Below are positions 1 through 10,641 of a DNA stretch of 22,871 nucleotides, piece after piece. This DNA comes from Folioceros fuciformis (Eukaryota > Anthocerotophyta > Anthocerotopsida > Anthocerotales), in assembly GCA_049999805.1 (NCBI GenBank), contig JBNGIO010004072.1:1-22871 (forward strand), in the 5' to 3' direction. The translations under genes were made by a program, and so were the position numbers. A model generated the notes under the pieces. The model was not told the DNA's origin. It saw only the letters and a list, made by a program, of their open reading frames with translations, and did not search any database. Numbering within the stretch: position 1 is the first letter of the stretch; each line of letters opens with the position of its first letter.

Positions 1-1187
1 TTGGGGGGGTGTATCTTAAATAGAATTTGCGTTCGTTGATGCTGGGAAACATCCTGCTCATGTTCACCATTGTTGTAGCTAGATCACTACCTTTGCTTTA
101 TCACTAGTTTGAATTTCAGGGCCTTGGCAATCACTACCCGCTTTTAAGATTCGAAGGGAGATGTTGTGAGGAGAGCACATGCTAAAGGCTCTTGCCTTGT
201 TTAGTGTGTAAGAGGTTATGTGGAGAGCACATCTCAAGCCTTCTTCAGAAACGTAGTCATCCACTCTACTCCAAGGGATATAAGCAAGCTTCAAGTCCTT
301 CACCACCTGCCAACTTAGATCGTTTGCACTAAACTGCCCAAGTTACGGCGATTGAATGAACAATAGATACTCCATGGACAAAGACATGCAAGCTCCTTCA
401 CCGCTCTTTGCTTGTGTTAGGGTAAGCAAACAACGAAAATGAGCTTGCTGCTTTACTTTGTAGATGTTTGAAGGAGAGTGATCTTGCACCTGGTTTTAAA
501 CCCAGTTTATGACCCGTGTACGGTTGTAGACACCATGCGCGATGTAGTTCAACCCACCAAGTGGGTTGTAGTGAAAGGTTATGCCACCATTTGTTTGTGG
601 AGAACCCTAGGTTGTATACAAGGGGGCTACATTAGTAGAGAGAGTGACAAGGACATGGGCATGCCTTGCCACATAGAAGTTAGATGGTCTGATGCAAGGA
701 GATTGAGAAGTGGTGTGAAGGGACATAGTGATTTTGATCTTGTGTTTACTCCTTTAGGGACTTGAGTAGATAGTGTTTCCATCTCTTCTTTCATAGTATC
801 TCATCTAGTATGGATGTTCTTTCAATAAAGACATAAGGTGTATCCCAATGAATGAGAAAATATTATGAACCTTTGTCTAGAGCACTATTAATAAAGTTTT
901 GGAGTAGTTAGTCAACTAAGTAGACAATCAAGCAATTAAGTCACCATGTTCTAGTTCCCAGAAAATCAAGCTCTGGTCACGTACGCGTAAATCTCATCGC
1001 AAATTGAAGAAGTCCTAAGCAATTAATTTCTCCCGCAAGAAGTTCCGCTCATGTCTATGACAGGGAGTCAGGGACTGTTGGACCCATCGAACGGGCAAGT
1101 CCTGTTAGCGAATATGGTCATCCCATCAATTCGTAGTGATTTTCTCAGTGCTCCTTGTTAAACCTTGAGTGGAAAACAAGTCCATGA
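1..1187. other. Intergenic region, no recognised gene
   Basis: I see no gene family here. The longest open frames are a 95-codon plus-strand frame at 478-765, opened by GTG, and a 75-codon minus-strand frame at 79-306. Neither shows a domain I know or is continued by phased exons. The first 950 bases are AT-richer than the genes to the right and resemble the AT-rich DNA at the right end of the window, which suggests repeat-derived sequence. The stretch just left of 1188 should hold the 3' UTR of the bilin reductase gene. Confidence 0.5.
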
Positions 1188-2696
1188 TCACTCAGGGGTG
1201 TCGGAGTGTCCTAATCGCGCGCCAGGAAACAAAAAATCCTCCGTACACGCTTTGCTCCACTGCATTCCATCACCCCGGGTGTTTCAGAGCAGGAGGAAAA
1301 TCCTAGACATGTTGGCTGCAAATTGAGGATAAAAACAATCGCTTAGGACAAGCGCATGCATACTGTACCTCTGGGCCAAAGTAGGTGTCGAAAAGTTTTA
1401 TGGCTGGATCACGTTCAGCGTTATACTGGTCATAGGCGTCCTGGCGAGCTTTCACGTACTCCACATGTTGGCTGTCTTCGACAGGAACAGCTGCATACAG
1501 TGCCTTCAGATATTGCTCCACGTATCCAACGTACACCGTGAATAGCTCTCCCTCCGGAACCTAGAACAACTTGAACATAAAGGGAAGGTTAGGCAGAACC
1601 CTTGCCTGGTTGACGAGCATAGGCCCTAATGCCATGCCCCAGAAATAGTGAGAACGGACATTAATTTCCGCAACTGCACACCTGTAAGATGGGGTCTTCA
1701 ACACCTCGGTCAGATCGGTAGAAGATAAGCTGTTTTGAGAAGAATTGGTTCTCATCAAAATGGCGAGAGGACATCCGCCCACAGTGTCGAACAAAAGAGT
1801 TTCTCACGGGAGCCAGGGCACCAGTATGCCTATCCAGATAAGCAGTGTCTTGCTCCAGGGGTAGAAAGTCTATGACGCAGAGAATCTTACTGGCTCCCAG
1901 TGAAATGAGGTCGATGCCGAGCAAAGGCAGGTCGAATCTGGAGCGCGCTCATCCAAATGCACAATGCAGTTCAACTACGGTTCAGTAGAGCTACATAAGA
2001 AAGCAAAGTGCGAATAACCAAAAATTTGTATGTCCAGCGCACAGAATGGCTAACCTGGTGTCAGGATAGAGTAGGCAGTTGAAGGCTTGCCCTGCTGCGC
2101 CAGCCTCGAAGTACGTGAAACGGATGCGACGCAAACGCTCCCCGCACAGGAGCCAGTTGCAGCACCGTGCTGGCTTGGACCCTTTCCTGCTTCGTTTTAA
2201 CCGCAGTTCCGAGGCCAAAGGGAGAAGACGCAAGTCAGGGACTCCTTCCACCAGCTTCCGCCAAATATGGTCCATGTAAGGTATGTATACAAGGTGAACC
2301 TCCTGCCCTCCTACAGACGCTCCCATTTCGTGCCCTGGAAGAAACTGCACACATCAACTTAGCAAGATACCCTGAAGTAAGCTGGCAGGGCTAAGCTGGT
2401 CACGCTCAAGATTGAGCAATTCGGACGACGGGACAAACCGTGGCAGGATCTGCCCATGAGTCCTCAGAGACGGAGAAGCGAGACAAAGAATTCTCATGGT
2501 CAGAGGAGCGGGCCGCATCCCTGCCCCTGGAAGACGACGATGCTCCTGTCTTCAGCCGCCAGACATGACCACTCTCAGGAAGGTCGCGGATCCTTCCTTT
2601 GGCAATCCATGGCGCCGTTCTGCCCGGAAGAGCCTCTCCTGATCCACTTGGCAAGCAGCTGGCAGAAGGGGCTGCCAACAGTCTGGAAAGCGACAT
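1188..2696 (-). CDS. Plastid ferredoxin-dependent bilin reductase, PebA/PUBS-like
   Basis: This enzyme family reduces biliverdin or dihydrobiliverdin with ferredoxin electrons in plastids to make phytobilins. Five exons join in phase on the minus strand: 2696-2439, 2302-2055, 1937-1682, 1560-1369 and 1259-1188, giving 341 aa. All introns are GT-AG and 109-136 bp long. Residues 1 to about 80 are Ser/Arg-rich and look like a transit peptide. Residues 164-180 (YPDTR then FDLPLLGIDL) match the PebA core; D178 lines up with the catalytic Asp of cyanobacterial PebA (D84). Further family motifs are VIDFLPL (190-196), FDENQFFS (229-236) and AERDPA (302-307), where D305 is the second conserved Asp. 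The last exon restores the typical end, W319 followed by DFLFP. The motifs fit PebA/PUBS better than HY2 or PcyA, but which bilin is made cannot be read from sequence. PUBS is known from moss. The exon 1/2 junction is the least certain: an alternative acceptor exists at about 2336. Confidence 0.86.
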
Positions 2697-3225
2697 CGGA
2701 GTGCGCGCGAGGTGGCGCAACAACCGGCATACCAGCGTGTATGGTTCAGAGGGGTTTTTTTTCTATGCACAAGCTCTGCACGAGGCGGACGTGTTGTCTG
2801 CCACAATAGGCGGTTGCTCATGTAGCAGGTTAGTCGGAGCCGCTTGTGTCGTGGGTAAGAAGTAGGTAGCAGGTTCGTAGCAATTTGTCATCCAATGATT
2901 GAACTTTGGTAACGCTCAGAAGCCTGACGTTACAAAACAGTACAGTAGGAGCGGTATGCAAACGATACTGTTCCTGGGTTACACGATCAATCCTAAAATT
3001 TTAACCGATGCTAGCTGGACCGAATTCCTCCTGGAGGCTTGACCTACTTGACACACGTCTGTAGATGAGAGGAAACAAATTCGACACATATTACCATCGC
3101 AGGGCTTTGGAAGCGTTCATCATCAGATCCAACTCTGCTGCCGCCGGTCAAGGATGAGTAAAACTTGGTTTGCGTGAGAGGGTCTTGTCCTGTGTTGCCT
3201 TGCCTTTGAAAGAAGTAAAGAAAAA
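2697..3225. other. Intergenic region between two minus-strand genes
   Basis: This stretch holds the promoter and 5' UTR of the bilin reductase (right of 2696) and the 3' UTR of the CASP-like gene (left of 3226). Overlapping open frames on both strands near 2456-2865 are shadows of the GC-rich transit-peptide exon. I see no further gene. Confidence 0.5.
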
Positions 3226-4131
3226 TCACTCGGGCGCTTGGAACCTCATGAACCATCTGGCAACACGGTAGCCCGAGAGCACCGCCGAGGCCGCAAGGCA
3301 AACAAAGGAAGCGAAGCCCATACCAACCGACAGCTTGGCCTGTAAACAGAAGGCTTGAGCATCTCCGCAGGTGTACTGCCCCTGAATCTTCACCTCACCG
3401 TTTTGCAGGCTCTGGGCAATAGCAGCTCCAGCTGAAGCTGCGGAGAAGAGCAGGTAAGCAAAGCCCTGGAAGAGACATCCGCTAAATGTCACCGCAAGTG
3501 TAGACGTTGTAGCCACTGGGGGAAACAAGAAACAAAACTAGTCCCACTTCTCACAACATACCTGATCATGGCCGTAGTCAAACCACACAGCAAAGCCTTC
3601 CGGCATAAAAGTGGTGCCTGTCTGCAGAAGCCACAGGCCAAGTCCTGTTTCCGCGAGGGAGTAAGTCCCGATGATAGCGTTCACAGCCAGAACATACCTG
3701 CATCAAGCCAGTAACATACTCCCCACCAGTCAGTCCCGATCCCGGTCCTCCTCGCCATCAGCGTTGCCGCACAGCTATGCTTCAAAATTTTAAAAAAAAA
3801 AAAGCCTCGCACACCCCACCACACCACACTAAACCACACCCCTCCCAATCCACCACATCGAATTTACTCACCGGTAGGCGTCATAGTCATACCACCGCAC
3901 CTTGCTGGCAGCAGTGGCGACAGTATGACTGTTGGTAGCCATGAGCGCCACAGCGGCAACCGCAAAGCCGAAGGTAAGCAGGCGCAAGATCACCAGCAAG
4001 CGGTCGGAGTGGCGGTTCTTGTTCACGATTGCAGCGGCTCCGAAGTAGTGCACATCCTTGGAGGCAGCATGGTTCCCGTTCTCGGCGTCGCCGTAGTGCG
4101 TGAGCGTCCGCTCCTCAACCCCGAGAACCAT
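3226..4131 (-). CDS. CASP-like four-transmembrane protein
   Basis: Members of the CASP/CASP-like (MARVEL-related) family form membrane scaffolds in plants, best known for positioning Casparian strips; most CASP-like members have no known role. Exons are 4131-3872, 3697-3562 and 3465-3226, joined in phase into 211 aa. Four hydrophobic segments are visible at about 45-66, 88-113, 124-150 and 178-200. The family's conserved Arg in the first segment (R50, ILRLLTF) and Asp in the third (D131, in HDQGFAYLLFSAASAG) are present. The extracellular loop before the fourth segment has two Cys (C165, C172) that could form a disulfide. The start at 4131 is the first in-frame ATG and sits in a good context (ACCATGG on the complement). 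Reading through the exon 2/3 intron would add residues not expected in the family; the acceptor at 3466-3467 gives the clean DQ-GFAYLL junction. Intron 1 (3698-3871) contains an 11-base A run. The subfamily is not resolved. Confidence 0.85.
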
Positions 4132-5968
4132 GGCCGTACGTGCAAACTGCACGCCACTCCCTCCTCCTTCCCCGAACCTCCAGAGACAGTACCGCACTTT
4201 GCTCGAGCTCCCTCAGGCTCGCACCATCGATTACTCCCAAACCAGCTCCAATCCGACAGCAAGCTCGCGTTGCCTCACCTCCCTGCTCAACCGTGCTCTG
4301 CTCCTCCACGCCAACTCGTGCGCTTCCCGACTTGGTGAATGCGCCGCTCGAGGCCGCGCATTCATACGAAGGCGGGCCGGGCTGAGCTTAGCGGTAGCGC
4401 GGCTAAAAATGGCGAGCGGGAGAGTAGCCGCATCGCCCTGCGCGCCCGGGAGGGCAGGCGCACGCACGCGCCTGGCCGCTACCGCCGCGGTCGCGGCTGC
4501 AGACAACCGGTCGCCGGTTCAATCTACTCTGCACTGCACGCTGTTGGCGGTAAACGTGGTCCTGTTACGCAGAGGAAGAGGTGCTAAGCGGACAAGCCAA
4601 CCGTGGGGTTGGGCCAAGGTTGTGGGTAAAAGTCTCACCTCCAACGAACTGTTCATGAACATCACTGCCAGCCGATTGGTCCACGAGTGTCAGAAATGAA
4701 CGTGGGGTGCATTCAGCGGGAAAGACGGTTGTTGGTTCGTCAGCTTGGGTTGTGGACGTATTATTCGCGTATGCCTTCCAATTGGGGTATGAGGCTGGGG
4801 CCGCCAAGCTCCAAGTTGCTTCCAACCTGCTGTTCTCTTACAAAAGACGGTTCAGGTGCGTACATATCTAGCCTAACCATAAAACAAGGCCCCACTAATA
4901 CAGTACTTGATGCACCTGGAGTCCATGGAGTCCGCAGATTTGTGCCCAGTTCAGGTGGCGAGCGTGAAAGCCTGGCATGAGCTTGTGGTTGGTAGGCGAC
5001 TTGTCGAGGGCGGATGCGAAAGTGGCTCCGGCCATGGGCTATGGTCACGCTGGGGGTGTGACGGAAGCTGGTTACTAGTGCTCGGCAGCCACTGTCTGTT
5101 GTCTCCTGTCAACAACCAGGATGCAGTGGCCTTCGCAATTAGGAGGAAGGTAAGCGGCGTGCTGACTCGGTCTCATGGGCTGTAAATTCTCTGGTTCCTT
5201 GCTTAATTGCAGCTCGTACGGGGGCGTTGGTGAAGCAGAGACTAAAGAAAAGAAACGCTTGGTCGGGGCCACTGGGCCAGGCAGATAAGCGGGGAGGTAG
5301 GCCCGTGAGGGCGAGGCTGACTCGGATGGCTGGCAGATGCTGCAACCTCTTGCGCACAGGTGCGATCCTTCAGTACCGGTGACGAAGGATGATATAGGAA
5401 ACTGTCCTCGGGAAGGCATCCAAGAACCTCAAGAAACTGTGACGTGGTACTGTATGAGAATGTTTGTATGGTTTCGTATGGAGGGGTATGGCAAGGAGAA
5501 CAGCTTTGAATTTCTGCTCATCTCCATAGCTTACGGAGTGGAGTGGAGGAGGTCTGATGTCGTAGCATCCGGATGAAGCCCGCCGGCGTTTTGGAAGGAG
5601 GGGTGGGGAGCTAGAGGGACTTGCCGACTGAAGCCCTTTGAAATGAAATGGAAGTCTGTTCGCTCACTTGCCGGAAAGGTGTCGTTCCAGGACTCAGCAC
5701 ACAGAGCCGGGCAACCAGGGGCCCATCGGTGAGATGACAAGTCCTCCAGCCTGTTGGGAAGGAAGCCTTGGAGGATTGGCAGCTGAGGTGGCAGAAGCGC
5801 GAGACAACACGCGGCGCCTACGTGGAGAGCTGGCTGCTGCGGGGCCTGAAGTCAGGCTGCTGCCAGACGGAGCGTCCTGGGAGAGTTGTGTGCGGTGGGC
5901 GAACGGTGGAGCTGGAAGTGGAGCTGGAGCTACTGCTGCTGCTGCTGCGGCTGCTTTGTGTGGCGACG
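4132..5968. other. Divergent intergenic region, GC-rich then mixed
   Basis: About 1.8 kb separates the divergent CASP-like and PP2C genes, so both promoters should lie here. The CASP-side 400 bases are GC-rich and open in all frames, which explains many long but meaningless frames. At 5060-5150 a short plus-strand translation (LVLGSHCLL then NNQDAVAF) resembles the C-terminal part of the neighbouring PP2C and may be a decayed fragment. A CTG run at about 5931-5950 lies just before the PP2C start. I recognise nothing else. Confidence 0.45.
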
Positions 5969-7208
5969 ATGCATCAGGTGGAGCGTCCGAGTGAGCCCCG
6001 GGCGGGAGCGTTCGCGGGGGAGATGGAGGCGGTGTCGGTTTCGATCAAGGCGGAAATGGCCACCAGGCAGGCGGCGCTGCACGATGAGGGCGGGGAGGAG
6101 GCGGGAGCAGCTACGGAGGATGGTTCCTTGCGCAACGGCGCGGGCCGGGGCGAGAGCTCCAGGATGCAGCCGCAGGTGCTGTACGGCTGTGCGGTGCTGC
6201 ACAACTTGCTGGGGCACCCGATGGAGGACCTGCACGTCGCGGAGATACGGGAGATGGGCGACGACGCGGAGGTGGGTTTGTTCGCCGTCTTCGACTCGCA
6301 CTGCGGCACCGAGGTTGCGGCCTTCCTCCAGCGCAGGCTCTTCGATAACATCATTTCGGAGGGTGGAGTGTGGTGGGATCCCGCCGGGGCCACCCGCGAC
6401 GGCTACCTCTTGACGGATAGGCAGGTGATACTCGATTGATCCAACAGTATGAAGAAAAGACACAATCAGTCACACTCGCTGCACGGAATTCGTAAACTTT
6501 GCACACCACTTGCCTTTGTGTCCATGTCGTGTTGAACTCGTGTGGTGTTGGGCAGATTCTGGAGGGATCTGCCCAACTCCCTGCCATGGCCGGCAGCACG
6601 GCCGTCACGGCCATGATTATGGAGCACGGCAGCAGGCTGGTGGTGGCAAACTTGGGGGACTCCCGTGCGGTGCTCAGCAAGGATGGGGTCGCTGTGCAGC
6701 TCTCTGTCGATCACAACCCTGGCCGGCCCACGGAGCGGGCCAACGTGGAAATGCGTGGGGGAGTGGTCACCAGCTTGCCCGGTCAGTCACACTCTCCCAC
6801 TCAGTCACACCTTTCTTCCTTCCTTTCTCACTCCGCTGAGATTCCAACAAGTCTCTTTCGAATCATCCGCCTTCTAATCGTGCGCTCCATCTTTGTGTGG
6901 TTGTTACAGGTGACGTGCCCAGAGTGGATGGGCAACTGGCTGTGGCAAGAGCTTTCGGCGATAAGTCTTTGAAGGATCATATGAGTGCCAAGCCGGACGT
7001 GACGGATCAGTTGATCGACCTTTCCTGCGAGTATCTTATTCTGGGCAGCAATGGCCTCTGGTTTGCTTTCAGTAATCAGGATGCTGTGGATTTTGTCCGG
7101 GGTATTCAGGATCCATTGGAAGCTGCTAAGCGGCTTGTGCAAGAGGCTCGCAATCGCGGTAGTGAAGATGATGTAACAGCTCTAGTTATCAGATTTAAGG
7201 AACTGTGA
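5969..7208 (+). CDS. PP2C-type protein phosphatase with altered metal-site motifs
   Basis: PP2C (PPM) enzymes remove phosphate from Ser/Thr using two metal ions. Three exons (5969-6424, 6556-6781, 6910-7208) join in phase into 326 aa. A second in-frame ATG at 6023, in better context, would give 308 aa, closer to the usual 280-310. The sequence resembles the small plant PP2Cs with the signature HPMEDLHV (83-90), VGLFAVFD (102-109), GSTAVTA (165-171), VVANLGDSRAVLSKDGVA (181-198), DVPRVDGQLAVARAFGDKSL (229-248) and SEDDVTALVIRF (312-323). Two catalytic motifs deviate. The canonical DGHxG is D109-S-H-C-G, and the canonical SDG is S274-N275-G, which replaces a metal-binding Asp with Asn. The first Gly of GGSTA is Ala. 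The MED pair (E86, D87), D109 and the final Asp pair (D314, D315) remain. Activity may be weak, metal-dependent or lost. The frame is intact with standard splice sites, so it does not look like a pseudogene. Confidence 0.88.
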
Positions 7209-7738
7209 TAAATCTACTGTGTCATCTACAACGACTGTAATAGTTTCAATTTTGATGTATAAATTTAACAACTTTTTTGCGTCGTAATGGCAAATGGTGC
7301 TCAATCACATTTCACCCCAGGAATACGCAACTTCCACCTTAAAAAACTCGTGTCACCAGCCAACATCCAGTATCTTCTTCCTACTACAGACCCTCGACGT
7401 CAAGCAATAAACCCTCCCCCCACCGCAAGAGAAAAAGCTATTTCGCTACACCTATGATTCACTAGCTCGATTAAAAAATTGATCCCAGGCCTCGAAGACC
7501 ACATGCCAACCAGCCAATACCAACTGACCAACCAATGCCAACCACCAAATCGAACTTGCTACAACGACATAACACCTTCCATTTACTGTCCAGATAGATA
7601 GTTTCCATCGCTGCTTCATCGTTCTCGAAACATTCCCGTTTCGGGGTCCTCAAGACCTAGAGAGTTCAAACACAGACTTAGAGTGAGTCGTCTGCGGACA
7701 CTCTCCGAAACGACGGATTTTCTTGGGCCTGCGTCTTC
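7209..7738. other. Convergent intergenic region (3' UTRs)
   Basis: The PP2C gene (plus) and the J-protein gene (minus) end facing each other here. The roughly 530 bases should hold both 3' UTRs and polyadenylation signals. No coding stretch or repeat stands out. Confidence 0.5.
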
Positions 7739-9937
7739 TTACCTGCTGTTGGCAGTCTTAGTCTTGCTTAGACTTGCGAGCTCCTCTATCAACTTTCTCT
7801 CCTCGCTGCTCAAGCGCTTGGGGATCTCCACCTGCACTCGAACCAGCTGGTCCCCACGCAAATTGGGCTTCCCTAACAGTGGAACTCCCCTTTTGGCCAT
7901 GACCAAAGTAGTCCCTGGCTGAGTGCCGGCAGGAATCTTCAAATCTACGGCCCCATCAACTGTCCCCACCTTTGCTGTAGTACCTAGAATAGCATCAATG
8001 TAGGAAACCTTGATCGACGTGAGAATGTTGTTCCCGTCACGTTTCAACTCTGGATCCGACTTCACATTTATGAACACATACAGGTCTCCCGGAGGACCAC
8101 CCCTCCTCCCTGCATTCCCCTCAGACCTCACCCGGAGTCGGCTGCCAGAGTCCACACCAGGTGGGACCTTCAAACTAATCTTCTTAGATTTCCTAACTCG
8201 GCCATCCCCATTGCAAGTGTTGCAAGGGCTCACAATTTCTCCTGTGCCCCCGCATGCTGGGCATGTTGAAACCTGCCTGAAATCTCCGAGTGGAGTTTGA
8301 GCAGTCGACATAACCTGACCTTGGCCACCGCATGTCGAACAAGAACTTGGAGTAGTCCCAGGTTTTGCACCAGATCCATTACAAGTGTTGCAGGACTCTA
8401 GCCGGGTAACTTCTATGTCTCTGTCTGTCCCAAACACGGCATCTCTGAAGTCCAACAGTAAATCGTATCTCTCATCATCCCCTTGCATTGGCCTATTCCG
8501 GGCTGCTCGCNNNNNNNNNNNNNNNNNNNNNNNNNNNNNNNNNNNNNNNNNNNNNNNNNNNNNNNNNNNNNNNNNNNNNNNNNNNNNNNNNNNNNNNNNN
8601 NNNNNNNNNNACCACCCATCCCCCCCATGCTGCCAAAGAACGTCTCGAAAAGATCGAATGGATTGTTGAAGTCCTGCACATCCAAAGCACGCCAGGTAGT
8701 CAGCTAGCAAGCACACATTAAGTATGCCTACTATTGAACAAAAGGAGCAACCCTTGTAAGCCATCAAGAAATAGCGGAATGCGCATACCGAGGCTCCTCC
8801 CGCACCAGCGCCCTTGAGACCAGCTTCCCCAAACCTATCATAGAGTGATCGCTTCTCATCATCTGACAAAACCTGAAACAAAACCGAAGCTGAGAGTGAG
8901 GAAACAATCATCGTACCTACCAGCTGCCATTGCAGACAAGCAGTTATGCACCTAACATGTGACACTTAAAAGTTGGCACAACTAATAAAAATACCTCATA
9001 CGCATTACTGATTTCCTTGAACTTCTGCTCCGCTCCTGGGTCTCTGCGAAATCCCACGGCAATCAACGACGTGAGATAAACCACTTCAGAGGACACAAGG
9101 TCTTTCACAGCGACTGCAAATAGAACTCCTGTGCTAGTCTCAGCCGACTGCCCCAAAGCAGACCACTCACTTGTTCACGTCGGGATGATACTGCCTTGCA
9201 AGCTTCCTGTAAGCTGTTATGGACAAAACCAAGTTCCGTCAGGCATTCACGTCCCTAACCAGTAAATTAGCCATATGAGCAGCTACACCTCTCCTGCCAA
9301 AAAAAGGGACCTTACCGCTTTTAATATCCGACTTGTCCGCATTTTTGTTGACACCAAGCACAGAATAGAAGTCCTGCAACGTACCGAAGGCGTTGGAATA
9401 AAGAGAAATGTTCACACATCGAGACGACAGCATGACCAAAGCTCAGCACACGGGTCATCGAGTTCGATTCAGACAAGCAGAACGGCGACACGAGACCGGA
9501 GCAAGTACCGCGCCAGCTGACACGAGGAGCCTAGAATTCCTTGTACGCCGTCCTCGCCCTGGACGCGAGACTGACAACAGAAGAGCTCCGGATGCCATAA
9601 ACTCGCTGCTCGAACCCTCAATGCCATAACTGCGCCTGCTGGATGATAACCATAAGCCTAGGTCATGGGTCAACACCAACACCCTCGTTTCTGGCCACAG
9701 TCTCTCGGAACCATGAAATCCAAAGCAGGATGGAAGCTGCCATATACTGAGCAGGGAATCCACAATCCACAAGTTTGCGGCAAACAGGTGCCACCAAAAT
9801 CCCGCATTCTTGTACCTGCTCTGCGAGAAGGGAACAGCGCGGGGAAGAGAGGAGGAGGTGCTGGGCGCGCGTTGCCACACAGCCTCAAGCGGTGGTGCCT
9901 GCTGTATCGGCCTGGCTACTCCCAAGGCTCTGGCCAT
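7739..9937 (-). CDS. Plastid type-A DnaJ/Hsp40 co-chaperone (DJA5/DJA6-like)
   Basis: Type-A J-proteins deliver clients to Hsp70 and stimulate its ATPase; this one resembles the Arabidopsis chloroplast DJA5/DJA6 proteins throughout. Seven exons join in phase: 9937-9816, 9635-9509, 9373-9316, 9213-9171, 9043-8995, 8872-8789 and 8673-7739. Residues 1-83 are Ser/Arg/Ala-rich, a likely transit peptide ending near VSAGA. The J domain runs from about 84 to 150 with the HPD motif at 112-114. A Gly/Phe-rich segment follows ([18 protein letters not shown]) and is cut by the N run. After the gap come four zinc-binding CxxCxGxG motifs ([32 protein letters not shown]) and the two client-binding beta-domains, ending in [11 protein letters not shown]. 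The visible length is 438 aa plus the gap, close to the roughly 440 of its relatives. The start at 9937 is the first ATG in frame; the 9952 codon is GTG. Confidence 0.93.
8511..8610. other. Assembly gap of exactly 100 N
   Basis: One hundred N interrupt the last exon of the J-protein gene inside its Gly-rich region. The 5' side ends on a complete codon and the 3' side begins with one spare base, so an uninterrupted exon needs a true gap of length 2 modulo 3. One hundred is 1 modulo 3, so the length is a placeholder. Comparison with plastid relatives suggests that little sequence is missing. Confidence 0.97.
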
Positions 9938-10521
9938 GGTCTGCGTAAGCACGGTGGAAATTCAATCCCTGCTGAGTCGGATGATGAAACCTCGTCCCCG
10001 CCGACGTCCAGTCCAGGACAGTCGAGCCCTCGCAGGCCCCAGCAACTGGGATTGGCGACCGATGCTCCAGAGCGTCGTGATCGGAAAGTGTACAGAATCC
10101 CCGAGCTGGAGTATGCGGGGTCTCGGCCACCGGCTGGGCCGGTCGGTCGTCGGCAACGCATTAGGGTTCTCAGATATTTGGCGTTGGCACGCTGACAGTA
10201 ACGACGGATTTCAGGGCCGGTGGTGGCCACGAAGCGGCCCAGGCAGGGTGAAGTAGATGCCTCTAGAAGCTCGCACCGGTTGCAGGCGGTAGAAGCCCTA
10301 GACCGTGGCTCAGGAGCAGCGGGTGGCGCACAACTTTCCATGTGGCACTGTGGCCATGTCACTGGCCAAGTGGATTGGAGAGGGTTTCCGTTTCCGAGTG
10401 TGCATCCTGAAGCTTGTGGTCGCTCTGGATGGCGTGCTGAGATGGTCAGCGGAGGCAGATGTTACAGTTTTGGAAGGCTACAGAGGAACTCAGCTTAGAA
10501 GCTTGCTTGAAGCCAACGTGA

Positions 10522-10641
10522 GTAGTTCCAGGAACTGTTGCCAATGACCATCCTATTACGTAGCTGCAGGCCTTCTGCTACGTAGCTCCAAGAACTGCGA
10601 GCAATGAAGATCCTTCTATGTATATCCAAGGCCGTTGTCAA
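10522..10641. repeat. Degenerate 60-bp tandem duplication, two units
   Basis: Units 10522-10581 and 10582-10641 align with exact 60-base offset. Shared blocks include GTAG, TCCA, GAACTG, CAATGA, ATCCT and GTA in the same order. The copies have diverged by substitution. Function is unknown; it is not inside a recognised gene. Confidence 0.6.

Noticed and set aside
478-765. A 95-codon plus-strand frame near the left end
   Set aside because: Starts at GTG, has no recognisable domain and no phased neighbouring exons; left as unexplained rather than called a gene.
1260-1368. Reading the bilin reductase through 1369 into a stop at 1303, or splicing to an acceptor at 1316
   Set aside because: Read-through loses the conserved Trp and FLF ending, and the 1316 acceptor would make a 53-bp intron; the acceptor at 1260 restores the family C-terminus in phase.
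3466-3528. Extending CASP-like exon 3 upstream to about 3519
   Set aside because: It would need a weaker donor and insert about 17 residues into the third membrane segment; the acceptor before GGCTTTGC gives the family sequence.
3789-3800. A run of about 11 A in the CASP-like intron
   Set aside because: On the coding strand it is a T run inside the intron, consistent with a pyrimidine tract; not a retroposed poly(A) tail because no duplication flanks it.
4480-4560. tRNA-like B-box (GGTTCAATC) near 4517
   Set aside because: No A-box at the right distance and no cloverleaf stems could be formed around it.
5768-5968. N-terminal extension of PP2C from a TTG at 5768
   Set aside because: It has no ATG, is dominated by a Leu run from a CTG repeat and is not expected in the family; ATG 5969 or 6023 is likelier.
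5886-6463. Long open frames (139-177 codons) antisense to, and in another frame of, PP2C exon 1
   Set aside because: They are shadows of GC-rich coding DNA; the PP2C frame has recognisable motifs and correct splice phases.
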